The notes: generated from the letters alone by a model not told the origin. A DNA stretch of 64,000 nt from Microbacteriaceae bacterium (GCA_025352325.1 JANXTR010000045.1:1-64000), one strand, 5' to 3'; shown: positions 7,688-16,739, counted from the stretch's first letter. Program-made: numbers and translations.

Positions 7688-8908
7688 GTGAGGTTCATCG
7701 CGATCGCGGACTCCGACTCCTACCTCAAGTGGGCGGCGGCGTTCCTCGGCGCGCTCCCGAGCGCGACCGAACGCGAGCTGATCCTCGTCGAGACGCCGGT
7801 GCTACCCAGTGAGGCGCAGCGGGCGGCGGCGCTCGCGGTCGGCGGGGTAGATCCGGATCGCCTGCTGTGCCTGCCGCTGCACGAGGTGCTGGCGGTGCTG
7901 CGGCGCGATCCACCGGATGCCGTGCTGGTCGCCCTGCGCGGACCGGTCGCCGCGGTGCTGATCCGGCTGACCGCCGAACTGGCCGTCCGCCCGGTGATCG
8001 TGACCGGACTCCCCGGGATCTCGATCCCGGCCACGCGCAAGGCGCTCGCGTTCCGGCGCCAGGCCGACCTGTTCGTGTTGCACAGTCGCCGCGAGATCCG
8101 TGAGTTCACGCGGCTCTCGCGCGAGAACGGCTGGACGCACCGGTTCGCCCTGGCGACTCTGCCGTTCGTCGAGCAGCACACCGGGGCAGGCGGAGACGAC
8201 CTGGTGTTCGCCGCACAGGCGGTCGTTCCGCGGGCGCGCGAGGAGCGGGAGCAGTTGCTCGAGATCCTGCTGGACGCCGCGCGGGCCGATCCCTCGCGCC
8301 GGGTCGTGATCAAGGTGCGCGCGGTCGCGGGGGAGCGGCAGACCCACGACGAGGATGCCAGCTTCCCGGAACTGCTCGAGGATGCACGGGAGGCGGGAGT
8401 CGACATCCCCGGCAACCTGGTCGTGTCGACGGCGCCGATGTCGGCGGCGCTCGATGGCGCCCAGGGACTGCTCACGGTCAGCTCGACGGCCGCGATCGAG
8501 GCGATCGCTCGCGGCATCCCGGTGATCGCGCTGGACACCTTCGGCGTCTCCGACCAGCTCATCAACCCGGTGTTCGAGGGGAGCGGGCTGTTCGGCGACG
8601 CGGAGGCGGTCGCGAGGCGGGGGTTCCGGCATCCGGATCCCGCCTGGCTCGCCGACAACTATTTCCACGCGGTCGAGAGCGACGACGTGGCCGGCCAGCT
8701 GCAGGCCCTCGTCGCGGCGCGGAGGCAGGGCGTGCTGCCCGCGCGCGAGCCCGCCCGACGTGCCGGAGGCAGGCTGCGGCTCACCTGGGACCGCAAACGC
8801 GCCTTCGGCGACGCCGACCGCACCGTATCGGGTGCCGTCGCGCTCGCCGTCGGAACGCCGGCCCGCGCCACCGTCAAGGCCGCGCGCAAGGTGAAACGCG
8901 CGCTCTAG
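7688..8908 (+). CDS. DUF6716-type putative glycosyltransferase
   Basis: A 406-residue protein that begins with GTG 9 nt after the neuB remnant. The N-terminus (R-F-I-A-I-A-D-S-D-S-Y-L-K-W) and the later segment V-T-G-L-P-G-I-S-I-P-A-T are characteristic of actinobacterial DUF6716 proteins. A GT-B-like C-terminal half contains S-S-T-A-A-I-E-A-I-A-R-G-I-P-V-I-A-L-D (about 258-276), the nucleotide-sugar-binding pattern also seen in UDP-GlcNAc epimerase and capsule transferases. The C-terminal 60 residues are basic. In relatives it lies beside sialic-acid-type genes; here those are broken, so its acceptor is unknown. It may now serve the neighbouring wall polymer. It converges on the exporter ATPase gene. 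Confidence 0.72.
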   Translation: MRFIAIADSDSYLKWAAAFLGALPSATERELILVETPVLPSEAQRAAALAVGGVDPDRLLCLPLHEVLAVLRRDPPDAVLVALRGPVAAVLIRLTAELAVRPVIVTGLPGISIPATRKALAFRRQADLFVLHSRREIREFTRLSRENGWTHRFALATLPFVEQHTGAGGDDLVFAAQAVVPRAREEREQLLEILLDAARADPSRRVVIKVRAVAGERQTHDEDASFPELLEDAREAGVDIPGNLVVSTAPMSAALDGAQGLLTVSSTAAIEAIARGIPVIALDTFGVSDQLINPVFEGSGLFGDAEAVARRGFRHPDPAWLADNYFHAVESDDVAGQLQALVAARRQGVLPAREPARRAGGRLRLTWDRKRAFGDADRTVSGAVALAVGTPARATVKAARKVKRAL

Positions 8909-8926
8909 CAGCTCCCGCAGCGGGCT

Positions 8927-9679
8927 CTACGCGGTGTCGGCGTTGTAGCGGTCGATCACGTCCTGGATCGGACCGTCGAGCACGAGCTTCCCCCGGTCGA
9001 GGTAGAGGCCGCGCGTGCAGAAGCGCAGCAGATCGCGCTCGCTGTGCGACACCAGGAACAGCGTGCGGCCGCCCGCGAGCAGCTCGTCGATCCGGGTGAA
9101 ACACTTCTCGCGGAAGCCCTTGTCGCCGACCGCCAGCACCTCGTCCACGAGCAGGATCGGCTCCTCGAGGCGCGAGATCACCGAGAAGGCGATCCGCACC
9201 TTCATGCCGCTCGAGAGGTGCTTGTACGGGGTGTCCACGAAGTCGGCGATCTCGGCGAAGGCGATGATCTCGTCGAACGCCTCGTCGATCTCGCGCCGCG
9301 TCATCCCGTGCAGCCCGGCGGTCAGGTACACGTTGTCGCGCACGGTGAGATCGTTGACGAAGCCGCCGGTGATCTCGATCAGCGGGGCGACGCCGCCGAC
9401 GACGTACACCTCTCCCACGTCCGGGAACATGACCTGGGCTACCAGCTTGAGCAGCGTCGACTTGCCCTGACCGTTGCGTCCGACCACGCCGATCGCCTCG
9501 CCCGGGTGCACGGTGAAGCTGACGTCTTGCAGCGCCCAGAACTCGCCGGGGCGGGAGCGTCGATCGCGGCCGGCGAAGAGGTCCTTGAAGTTGCGGCGGG
9601 ATTGACGGTTGCGTTTGAACCGGATGCCGACGCCCTCGATACGCATCCCACCCTCGGCGATGCTCGGCTCCGTCGCCAT
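8927..9679 (-). CDS. Polysaccharide/teichoic acid ABC exporter, ATP-binding subunit (TagH/Wzt type)
   Basis: A 250-residue ATPase with Walker A G-R-N-G-Q-G-K-S-T (about 68-76), signature L-S-S-G-M-K-V-R-I-A and Walker B I-L-L-V-D-E-V-L-A-V-G-D. The S-S-G-M and D-E-V-L-A-V-G-D variants are typical of TagH/Wzt/RfbE exporters rather than importers. There is no long C-terminal substrate-binding extension, so it resembles the short TagH-like type. ATG 9679 has AAGGAGA 6 nt upstream and overlaps the permease stop codon by one base (ATGA), indicating translational coupling. Its role would be to power export of the polymer made by the TagF-like enzyme at 3.4-6.2 kb. Confidence 0.92.
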   Translation of the reverse strand: MATEPSIAEGGMRIEGVGIRFKRNRQSRRNFKDLFAGRDRRSRPGEFWALQDVSFTVHPGEAIGVVGRNGQGKSTLLKLVAQVMFPDVGEVYVVGGVAPLIEITGGFVNDLTVRDNVYLTAGLHGMTRREIDEAFDEIIAFAEIADFVDTPYKHLSSGMKVRIAFSVISRLEEPILLVDEVLAVGDKGFREKCFTRIDELLAGGRTLFLVSHSERDLLRFCTRGLYLDRGKLVLDGPIQDVIDRYNADTA

Positions 9680-10482
9680 CAGATCTCCTTCAGGACCGTG
9701 CGAATGGTGCGCCGGAACACCAGCACGCCGGCCACGAGGATCACGGCCGTCATCCCGGTGCTCACCGCGACGTCGAACCAGTTGAGGTCCTGCGGGAAGA
9801 AGGCGCTGCGGTAGAGACCGATGATGCCCGAGAGCGGGTTGAACGCGCCCCAGAACGTCAGGTGCAGCTTCTCGAGATCGTTGAGGCCGTAGATGATCGG
9901 CGAGGCGTAGAACAGCAGGCGCAGGATGAGCTTGACCGCACGCTCCAGGTCGCGGAAGAACACGACGAGCGGCGCGATGATGAGACCGAGGCCGAAGCTC
10001 AGCGCGGCCTGCAAGATGATCGCCGGGATCCACAGCACCGCCTGCCAGTGGAACGGCGCCCCGGCCGCCAGAGCGAAGATGATGAGCACCGGGATGCTCA
10101 GCAGGAACTCGATGCCCTTCGAGAGCACGATCCGCCCGACCCAGATCGTGCGCGGGATCGTTGTCGACCGGATCAGCTTGCCCTCGCTCGTGAAGGCGCT
10201 CGTGCTGGCCGAGATCGTGGCGTTGAACCAGGTCCATGGCAGCAGCCCGGACACGAGGAACACAATGTAGGGATCTTGGCCGGGCACGTGGCGGTGGAAG
10301 ACATACACGAAGACGAATAAGTAGATCCCCGCCATCAACAGGGGATCGATGATCGACCAGAGGTACCCGAGAGCCGACGTCGTGTATCGCACCTTCAGGT
10401 CGCGCGATGTCAGCAGCCAGAGGGAGCGGCGGTAGCGCTCGAACGACGACCAGCCGGCGCGCGGGAGCGTCGTCGAGGTCAC
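9679..10482 (-). CDS. Polysaccharide/teichoic acid ABC exporter, permease subunit (TagG/Wzm type)
   Basis: A 267-residue ABC-2-type permease with about six membrane segments. The N-terminal motif S-R-D-L-K-V-R-Y-T-T-S-A-L-G-Y-L-W and the F-R-D-L-E-R segment near 177 are typical of TagG/Wzm permeases that move lipid-linked polymers to the outer face. It starts with GTG at 10482; no strong Shine-Dalgarno is seen. It is followed by the coupled ATPase gene (one-base overlap) and lies 76 nt downstream of the nucleotidyltransferase gene on the same strand, so the three probably form one transcript. Confidence 0.92.
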   Translation of the reverse strand: MTSTTLPRAGWSSFERYRRSLWLLTSRDLKVRYTTSALGYLWSIIDPLLMAGIYLFVFVYVFHRHVPGQDPYIVFLVSGLLPWTWFNATISASTSAFTSEGKLIRSTTIPRTIWVGRIVLSKGIEFLLSIPVLIIFALAAGAPFHWQAVLWIPAIILQAALSFGLGLIIAPLVVFFRDLERAVKLILRLLFYASPIIYGLNDLEKLHLTFWGAFNPLSGIIGLYRSAFFPQDLNWFDVAVSTGMTAVILVAGVLVFRRTIRTVLKEI

Positions 10483-10558
10483 CGGCTCAGACTACAGAGT
10501 GCGACCTCCAGAACCGGGCAGGGCGCTCACCGCACGAGTGCTGACGAGAAAAAGGCGG

Positions 10559-11281
10559 TCAGACGAAGAGGTTGGCGCGCTCGAGGTCTTCGGCGAAGTC
10601 AATCTCGACCGCGTAGAGGTCTGAGATGTCGACCGGCTCGACACGCATCTTCTCGGCAACGATCGCGACCTCGATTCCACGCTCGAAGTAGTCCTGGTCG
10701 CCGACCTTGGTCAGCTGACGCAGCAGGGTCGCCTTGTCAGTGCTCGAGATGTAGTTGATCCCGACCGCCTCCCCGAGCCCACCTGAGACCGTCTTGGACA
10801 GCCCCTGGATGAAGCCCTCCGCGTCGGTCGTGTACTTGACCTCTTCGTCGGACACCTTGGCCGTGTTGACGCTGACGAAGCTGCGATCGGCGGCGACGAG
10901 GTCTCCGACGCGCACGAGCACCTCGGGGTCGAAGACGACGTCACCGTTCATCCAGAGCACGCCTCCGGCGCTGGATACCTGCAGAGCCCGCATGAGACTC
11001 TTGCTCGTGTTCGTCTGGTCGTACTGCTCGTTGTACACGTACGACGCATTCGGGAACGCCTCGATAATGTGCTCAAGCTTGTAGCCGACGACGATGCTGA
11101 TCGCGGCGTCGTTGCCGAACGCGGCGTGGATGTTGTCGAACTGCTGCTGCATGATCGTGCGGCCATCGCCCAGCTCGGTGAGCGGTTTCGGCAGCGAGCG
11201 GCCCAATCGGCTGCCCATTCCGGCAGCGAGAATCACGATCTGAGTAGTGGGCTTCGGGGTGCTCGGCTGGTGAGTGCTCAT
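10559..11281 (-). CDS. Sugar/choline-phosphate nucleotidylyltransferase (LicC-like)
   Basis: A 240-residue NTP-transferase. The nucleotide-binding motif I-L-A-A-G-M-G-S-R-L-G (about 16-26) is followed by L-P-K-P-L-T-E-L with the conserved Lys, and W-M-N-G-D-V-V-F-D near 110 supplies the metal-binding Asp. The closest family by motif is the LicC-type phosphocholine cytidylyltransferase group, which makes an activated donor for decoration of wall polymers; a sugar-phosphate substrate is equally possible. ATG 11281 was chosen because GGAGGAG lies 8 nt upstream; an in-frame ATG at 11410 would add 43 unrelated-looking residues. It leads the exporter operon and diverges from the ABC gene at 11543. 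Confidence 0.8.
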   Translation of the reverse strand: MSTHQPSTPKPTTQIVILAAGMGSRLGRSLPKPLTELGDGRTIMQQQFDNIHAAFGNDAAISIVVGYKLEHIIEAFPNASYVYNEQYDQTNTSKSLMRALQVSSAGGVLWMNGDVVFDPEVLVRVGDLVAADRSFVSVNTAKVSDEEVKYTTDAEGFIQGLSKTVSGGLGEAVGINYISSTDKATLLRQLTKVGDQDYFERGIEVAIVAEKMRVEPVDISDLYAVEIDFAEDLERANLFV

Positions 11282-11542
11282 CACGGGGCTCCTCCATGGT
11301 GCGTCGATGATGTCCGGTCGAATGTTGTTGCCTGAGGGGATCGATCGGGCGAGATTCATCTCGTGTTCACCGCAGATCCGGCACTTCGACACACCGCTGT
11401 ACTCCGCCAACTGTACTCAGGGAGCCTGGATATCAGCCGAAGCTGGGCAATCCGTTGTCGTTTCGTGATGCAAAGACTCCGTCCGGATTCTGGGTACAGT
11501 CTGTGAGACTCGCTCGCTTGTGAGCGTTGGTAGGTTGTACAG

Positions 11543-12649
11543 GTGGAAGCCGAGTCCGACCCGACGACACCCGCTCGGCGGGGTCCCGGCGGCAACTCCG
11601 CCACCGCACGATCTGGCTCCGCGCGGCGGCCTGCCGCTCGCACCACTGCCGCGTCCGGCTCTGCGGCGGCGGCGAAGAAAGTCGCTTCTGCCACCCCCAA
11701 GAGCACCGTTCCGCGCGCCAGACCGACCGTGGCGCCGGCGCCGGCGCCGGCAAAGCGTGCTGCTGCTGCTGCTCCATCCGCATCCGCATCCGTCACCGCC
11801 GCCGCCAACGCCGCCGCCGCCAAGCGCCCCGCGCCGCGATCGACGGCGGCGCGTCGGGCATCCGTCAAGCGCAGCGCCCCGACAGCCCCCGAGATCGCGC
11901 TCTCGGTGACCGGGCTCACCAAGACGTTCGGCGATCGGGTCGCGGTCGACGACATCCAGCTCACGGTCTCGGCGGGATCATTCTTCGGTTTCGTCGGACC
12001 GAACGGCGCGGGCAAGACCACCACACTGTCGATGGTCACCGGCCTGTTGCGTCCGGATGCCGGGGTCGTCAAGATCTACGGCGTCGACGTGTGGGAGAAC
12101 GCGGCCCTCGCCAAGCGCTCGCTCGGAGTGCTGCCCGACCGGCTGCGGCTCTTCGACCGACTCACCGGCTCGGAGTTTTTGCACCATGCGGGGGCGCTGC
12201 GCGGGCTCGACCGCCAGACGATCATCCGTCGCGTCGCCGACCTGGAACGCGCCTTCGGCATTGAGCACTCCGCCAAGCGCCTCGTCGCGGACTACTCGGC
12301 CGGCATGGTCAAGAAGATCGCGATCGCGGCTGCCATGATCCACTCGCCGCGTCTGCTCGTGCTCGACGAGCCGTTCGAATCGGTCGATCCGGTGTCGGCC
12401 GAGGTCGTCATCGACATCCTCAAGAAGTTCGCCGCGGCGGGCGGCACGGTCGTGCTGTCGAGCCACAGCATGGACCTGATCGAGCGCGTCTGCGACGCCG
12501 TCGCCATCATCGCCGATGGCCGTGTGCTCGCGGTCGGGCCGATCGACGACGTGCTGGCCGGGAAGTCTCTCGAGGACCGCTTCGTCGAACTCGCGGGTGG
12601 CGCCACCGCGGTGGAGGGCATGGAGTGGTTGCAGAGCTTCTCCGACTGA
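11543..12649 (+). CDS. ABC transporter ATP-binding protein with long Ala/Pro/Arg-rich N-terminal extension
   Basis: A 368-residue protein. Residues 1-115 are low-complexity and basic (Ala, Pro, Ser, Thr, Arg). The ATPase domain begins at L-S-V-T-G-L-T-K-T-F-G (about 117) with Walker A G-P-N-G-A-G-K-T-T, signature Y-S-A-G-M-V-K-K and Walker B L-L-V-L-D-E-P-F-E-S-V-D-P. The pattern is that of drug/antibiotic-type ABC-2 exporters. GTG 11543 is the first start in frame; a shorter protein starting near the ATPase domain cannot be excluded, but codon use in the extension (strong G/C third bases) suggests it is translated. It overlaps the next gene, its likely permease, by 25 nt. Confidence 0.88.
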   Translation: MEAESDPTTPARRGPGGNSATARSGSARRPAARTTAASGSAAAAKKVASATPKSTVPRARPTVAPAPAPAKRAAAAAPSASASVTAAANAAAAKRPAPRSTAARRASVKRSAPTAPEIALSVTGLTKTFGDRVAVDDIQLTVSAGSFFGFVGPNGAGKTTTLSMVTGLLRPDAGVVKIYGVDVWENAALAKRSLGVLPDRLRLFDRLTGSEFLHHAGALRGLDRQTIIRRVADLERAFGIEHSAKRLVADYSAGMVKKIAIAAAMIHSPRLLVLDEPFESVDPVSAEVVIDILKKFAAAGGTVVLSSHSMDLIERVCDAVAIIADGRVLAVGPIDDVLAGKSLEDRFVELAGGATAVEGMEWLQSFSD

Positions 12650-14244
12650 AGGCGCGGCTGCTCCGCAACGGATTCCGCCGTCCCCCCATTCGCATCATCG
12701 GCTCCGGGCTGCTGCTCGTCGTCGCGCTCGCGGGGCTCGTCGTGCTGTTCGACGCGGCGTCGCGCGTTTCGGTGTTCGACGGGCTGATCGTGGGACGCGT
12801 CATCGCCGTCCTCGGGGCGGATGTCTCGCTCGGGATGCTGCTGCTGCCGATCATGTTTTCGCGGATGCAACTGCTCGAGCCGCGTGCCTTCCTGGGTTAC
12901 GGCATCCGCTCGTCCGCCCTCGCGGCGGTCCTGCTGCTGACGACCCTCGTCGGACCGGCGCTGCTGCTCGTTCCGCTCGTCCTCGTTCCGCTCGTCGCGT
13001 GGCGCGCGTTCCCCGAGGCCGGGGCGCTGCCGTGGCTCGTCACCCCCCTGCTGCTGGTGCAGCTACTCCTCCTGCTGCGCGTCGGCGTCGCCCTCGGCGC
13101 ACGGTTGCGCGCGCATCCGGCGGTGCGCGGGTGGATCCGCTTGCTGGGCGTAGTCGTGCTACTGGGCGGTCTCGGCACGGTAATCGCCCTGGTGCTGCCA
13201 CGCGCCGTGCTGCTCGCGCCGGAGCGGTCGCTCGCGTCGCTCGGCCCCGTCGTGCAGGCGCTCGCCCCCTTCCACGCGGAGCACATCGCCGACCTGCTCG
13301 GCGGCTCGCCGCTCGCCTCGCTCTGGGGTGCTCCCGGGCTCGCGGTCGCCGGTGTCGGCAGTCCGAGCGCCGCAGTGTGGATTGGCATCGTGGAGCTCGT
13401 GCTCCTCGCGCTGGTCTGGTGGGGGCTCGTGCGGCAGTCGCTGCGGCCGACGCACGCTCTGCACATCCACCGTGCGGCGCGTGTTCCCGGTTGGTTCCGC
13501 GGGCTGCCGCCGTCGCCTACCGGGGCAGTCGCGGCCCGGAGCTTCATCTACTGGGTGCGTGACCCGCGGTACCGGGTGGTGTTCGGGGTGCTCCCGATCC
13601 TGCCGGTCGTGACAATCGCGGCGTTCTGGGTCGGTGGTGTGCCGAACACGATCGCGGCGATGGTGCCGCTGCCGCTGATGGTGCTCGTGCTCGCGTGGTC
13701 CACCATCCACAACGACATCGCCTACGACTCGACCGCGGTCTGGAGCCACCTCGCGGCCCAGACCCGCGGCATCCATGACCGTCTCGGGCGGATCAGACCG
13801 GTGCTCGCGTTCGGCGCCATACTCATCGCCATCGGCACGCCGATCACGGTGTGGGCGCAGGGTTCGACGGCGGCGCTGCCCGCCAGCCTGGGGATCACCA
13901 TCGCCCTGCTGCTCGGCGGCGTCGGCGTCGGAAGCGGGATGTCGGTGCGCCACCCGTACCCGGCGCCGCGGCCCGGAGACGGTGCTTTCACCTACCCGCA
14001 GGCCTCCGGGGGGACTGGGGGAGGTGCGCAGGGCGGCTCGTTCTTCCTGACGATCCTGGTGGCCGCGCCGCCGATCGCAGCGACCACGCTGTGGCTCTTC
14101 GAATTCCCCGGGCAGTGGCCGCTCATCGCGCTCGGCACCGGCGTCGTCTCGGGGCTTCTGGCGCTGGTGATCGGCATCCGGTCTGGCGGTTCGACCTTCG
14201 ACCGCCGCGGCCCGGAACTGCTGGCCTTCACCATGCAAAACTAG
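12625..14244 (+). CDS. Multi-spanning membrane protein, probable ABC exporter permease
   Basis: A 539-residue integral membrane protein with about 10-12 hydrophobic segments arranged in two halves around a loop with A-R-S-F-I-Y-W-V-R-D-P-R-Y-R near 308. It starts with GTG 25 nt inside the preceding ATPase gene, so the two are translationally coupled and most likely form one transporter. Transported substrate is unknown. The stop codon TAG shares its last base with a potential GTG start of the DUF3039 gene. Similar ATPase/permease/DUF3039 neighbourhoods are familiar in Microbacteriaceae. Confidence 0.82.
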   Translation: MVAELLRLKARLLRNGFRRPPIRIIGSGLLLVVALAGLVVLFDAASRVSVFDGLIVGRVIAVLGADVSLGMLLLPIMFSRMQLLEPRAFLGYGIRSSALAAVLLLTTLVGPALLLVPLVLVPLVAWRAFPEAGALPWLVTPLLLVQLLLLLRVGVALGARLRAHPAVRGWIRLLGVVVLLGGLGTVIALVLPRAVLLAPERSLASLGPVVQALAPFHAEHIADLLGGSPLASLWGAPGLAVAGVGSPSAAVWIGIVELVLLALVWWGLVRQSLRPTHALHIHRAARVPGWFRGLPPSPTGAVAARSFIYWVRDPRYRVVFGVLPILPVVTIAAFWVGGVPNTIAAMVPLPLMVLVLAWSTIHNDIAYDSTAVWSHLAAQTRGIHDRLGRIRPVLAFGAILIAIGTPITVWAQGSTAALPASLGITIALLLGGVGVGSGMSVRHPYPAPRPGDGAFTYPQASGGTGGGAQGGSFFLTILVAAPPIAATTLWLFEFPGQWPLIALGTGVVSGLLALVIGIRSGGSTFDRRGPELLAFTMQN

Positions 14245-14249
14245 TGAGC

Positions 14250-14540
14250 ATGAGCATCGCAGAACCGGGCCCTGATCGCTCGGGCCCCGACACCGTGGGC
14301 GGCGGCGCCGGCACCGACCTCCTCGAGAAGGAGCTCCAGGAGCTCATCGAGAAAGAACTCACCGAGGACGGCGATCACGATCGGTATTCGCACTACGTGC
14401 AGAAGGAGAAGATCCTCGAGTCCGCGGTCTCCGGCAAGCCCGTGATCGCCCTGTGCGGCAAGGTCTGGGTGCCGGGTCGCGACCCCGAGAAGTTCCCCGT
14501 CTGCCCCGACTGCAAGAAGATCTACGACCGGATGAAGTAG
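14250..14540 (+). CDS. DUF3039 family small protein
   Basis: A 96-residue acidic protein. Its conserved C-terminal half has A-L-C-G-K-V-W-V-P-G-R-D and V-C-P-D-C-K-K-I-Y, giving a likely Cys-based zinc site (C near 68, C-x2-C near 85). This matches DUF3039, a small family widespread in Actinobacteria without a known function. GTG at 14244, overlapping the preceding stop, is an alternative start that adds two residues. Co-oriented and contiguous with the ABC exporter genes. Confidence 0.85.
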   Translation: MSIAEPGPDRSGPDTVGGGAGTDLLEKELQELIEKELTEDGDHDRYSHYVQKEKILESAVSGKPVIALCGKVWVPGRDPEKFPVCPDCKKIYDRMK

Positions 14541-14572
14541 GGCGCTGGTCCCGTCCTCCCCAGGTCGAGTTG

Positions 14573-14599
14573 CACCAGTTGGTCCCGTTCGAGCGCGGA
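14573..14599 (+). repeat. Imperfect direct repeat flanking the DUF559-like pseudogene (left copy)
   Basis: The 27-base stretch beginning CACCAGTTGGTCCCGTTCG matches 21 of 27 bases of the stretch at 15331-15357 in direct orientation. The two copies bracket the broken gene at 14638. Confidence 0.4.
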
Positions 14600-14637
14600 T
14601 TTGGCCCACAGCGACGGGTCGCGGATGAGAATCCGGG

Positions 14638-15399
14638 ATGCCCCTTCCCGACGAGCCCTGGTTCCGTGTCCGTGATGCCGTCGCGAACGGTCACTCGCGC
14701 GGCTCCTTGAAATCCCGCAGACTCGAGGTGCCGTTCTATTGAGTTCGCGCTCGCGCGGGGTTCGTCGCCAATATCGAGCAGCTGTGCGCCGCATATGCCG
14801 AGAAGATCGCGCCAGACGCTGCCTTCACCGGTGTGACGGCCGCCAGATTATGGCAGATGCCACTTCCGGCGTACCTCGGCTTCGACATCCGAATGGTCGA
14901 TGTCGCCGCACGTTCGCCTCGTCGCTCACCACGGGGTATGAACGTGAACGGCAGCCAGTACGACCCGCACCTTTCGCACAATGTCTCATTGCGCGGATTG
15001 CCGGTGCTTTCTGCTGTCGACACGTGGTGCTCGCTGGCCACTGTCCTGGATCCGATGGATCTCGTCGCTGTCGCCGATCACCTGGTGAAGGATCGTCCAG
15101 CACGTCGACTCGCGTCATCTTCCTTGGAGGAACTTCGTCGTGCAGTCGGGCTCCGACGTGGGAGCCGTGGGCAGGTGCGACTTCGATGGGCACTCGATCA
15201 GGTCCGGCCCCGGGCATGGTCGCGAACAGAGTCTCTGACGCGACTCGTCCTGACCAGCGCCGACTCGTCGATCGCGGATGCCCGCTTGCGGTCGAACGGT
15301 CGAAGTTGGCCATTCCGCGGCGGTGAACCGCACCAAGTGGTGCAGTTCGCGCGCGGGGCGGGCGCGGCGCGGGGCGGGCGCGCGGCGGGCTACAGGTAG
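14638..15399 (+). pseudogene. Broken DUF559/AbiEi-like protein gene (in-frame TGA, decayed 3' end)
   Basis: From ATG 14638 the frame reads R-V-R-D-A-V-A-N-G and S-R-R-L-E-V-P-F-Y, hits TGA at 14740-14742, then continues as F-T-G-V-T-A-A-R-L-W-Q-M-P-L-P and G-L-P-V-L-S-A-V-D-T-W-C. These are the segments of a protein family common in Microbacteriaceae: an N-terminal winged-helix-like region with a hydrophobic A-A-R-L-W motif, followed in intact members by a C-terminal DUF559 (very-short-patch-repair-like) nuclease domain. Here similarity fades after S-R-T-E-S-L-T-R-L-V-L near 15260, so the nuclease domain is missing. The frame runs into the end of pncB. TGA readthrough is not expected; the gene looks dead. 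Confidence 0.7.
15331..15357 (+). repeat. Imperfect direct repeat flanking the DUF559-like pseudogene (right copy)
   Basis: Right partner of the copy at 14573-14599. This copy also contains GCACCA-AG-TGGTGC, a short perfect palindrome, beginning one base before it. Confidence 0.4.
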
Positions 15400-16694
15400 C
15401 GCGTGGGGATCGCGGGCTCGCCGCGCGACAGGGACAGCGCCTGGGGCGGCAGCTCGGCGATGGCGGCGGCGTGGTGGGCGCGCGCGGCGGCGACTCCGGC
15501 GGCGCCGAGGGGGATGACAACCTCGCCCGCCTCGACCAGCGGGATCAGCAGCGGACGTGCGGCACCGGATGCCGACACCGGCGGGTCCTCGACGTAGATG
15601 TCCTCCGAGGTGGCGACGCCGTCCGAGAGCGCGCGCACGGGCTGCTTGCGTCCGCCGACGGTGGCTTTGTCGTCCGACTTCTTGCCGACGGGCAGCCAGC
15701 CTGCCGTGGCGGGGTCGGGGCCATCGAGGTGGGCGACGAGCTTGTAGACCATGCCGGCGGCGGGGGATCCCGATCCGGTGACCAGCGCGGTCCCGACGCC
15801 GTAAGAGTTCACCGGAGCCGACCGCAGCGCCGCGATCGCGTGCTCGTCGAGGTCGTTGGTCACGGTGATGCGCGTGTTGACGGCCCCGAGCGCGTCGAGC
15901 TGGGCCCGCACTGCGCGGACGACGACCCCGAGGTCACCCGAGTCGATCCGCACCGCGCCGAGTGATGTGCCGGCCACGCGCACCGCCGTCTCGACTCCGG
16001 TCGTGATGTCGAAGGTGTCGATCAGCAGCGTCGTGCCGACGCCCATCGCCAACACCTGCGCGCGGAAGGCCTCCTCTTCGGATTCGTACAGCAGCGTAAA
16101 GGCGTGCGCGGCGGTGCCCATGGTCGGGATGCCCCAGCTGCGTCCGGCCTCCAGGTTGCTGGTCGCGCTGAACCCGGCCAGGTAGGCGGCGCGGGCGGCC
16201 GCGACTGCTGACCGCTCGCCGGTGCGACGCGATCCCATCTCGGCGAGCGGGCGATCCGCGGCGGCTGACACCATCCGGGCGGCGGCCGAGGCGACGGCCG
16301 AGTCGTAGTTGAACACGCTGAGCGCCAGGGTCTCGAGCACGACGGCCTCGGCGAACGAACCCTCGACGACCAGCAGCGGCGAGCCAGGGAAGTACAGCTC
16401 GCCCTCCGCATAGCCCCGGATGCTGCCACTGAACCTGTACGCCTCGAGCCAGTCGAGCGTGGCATCGCTGACGATGTGCTCCCGTTTGAGCCACGCAAGC
16501 TCCGACGACCCGAAGCGAAACTCTTGCAGCAGCTCGAGCAGCCGACCCGTCCCGGCGACGACACCGTATCGGCGCCCGGCGGGAAGCCGGCGCGCGAACA
16601 GCTCGAACACGCTCGGGCGCAGCGCACGACCGTCGGCCAGCGCGGCATCGATCATCGTGAGCTCGTAGCGGTCGGTGAGGAGCGCGCTGGTCAT
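15390..16694 (-). CDS. pncB: Nicotinate phosphoribosyltransferase
   Basis: A 434-residue enzyme of NAD salvage that converts nicotinate and PRPP to nicotinate mononucleotide in the cytosol. The N-terminus L-T-D-R-Y-E-L-T-M near residue 6 is the family signature. Further hallmarks are S-A-T-S-N-L-E-A-G near 181, the phosphate-binding A-V-R-I-D-S-G-D-L near 250, and T-N-D-L-D-E near 278. Length fits actinobacterial NAPRTase. It is transcribed divergently from murI with 45 nt between the start codons. The 3' end converges on the DUF559-like pseudogene. Confidence 0.95.
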   Translation of the reverse strand: MTSALLTDRYELTMIDAALADGRALRPSVFELFARRLPAGRRYGVVAGTGRLLELLQEFRFGSSELAWLKREHIVSDATLDWLEAYRFSGSIRGYAEGELYFPGSPLLVVEGSFAEAVVLETLALSVFNYDSAVASAAARMVSAAADRPLAEMGSRRTGERSAVAAARAAYLAGFSATSNLEAGRSWGIPTMGTAAHAFTLLYESEEEAFRAQVLAMGVGTTLLIDTFDITTGVETAVRVAGTSLGAVRIDSGDLGVVVRAVRAQLDALGAVNTRITVTNDLDEHAIAALRSAPVNSYGVGTALVTGSGSPAAGMVYKLVAHLDGPDPATAGWLPVGKKSDDKATVGGRKQPVRALSDGVATSEDIYVEDPPVSASGAARPLLIPLVEAGEVVIPLGAAGVAAARAHHAAAIAELPPQALSLSRGEPAIPTRYL

Positions 16695-16739
16695 CCCGTC
16701 AGCCTAGCGAGGCGAGTCCGCCCGGTATCATGGTGGTCC

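Noticed and set aside
11282-11542. Riboswitch or leader RNA between the nucleotidyltransferase and ABC genes
   Set aside because: The 261-base divergent gap shows no recognisable aptamer motif or conserved stem; it is treated as two promoters.
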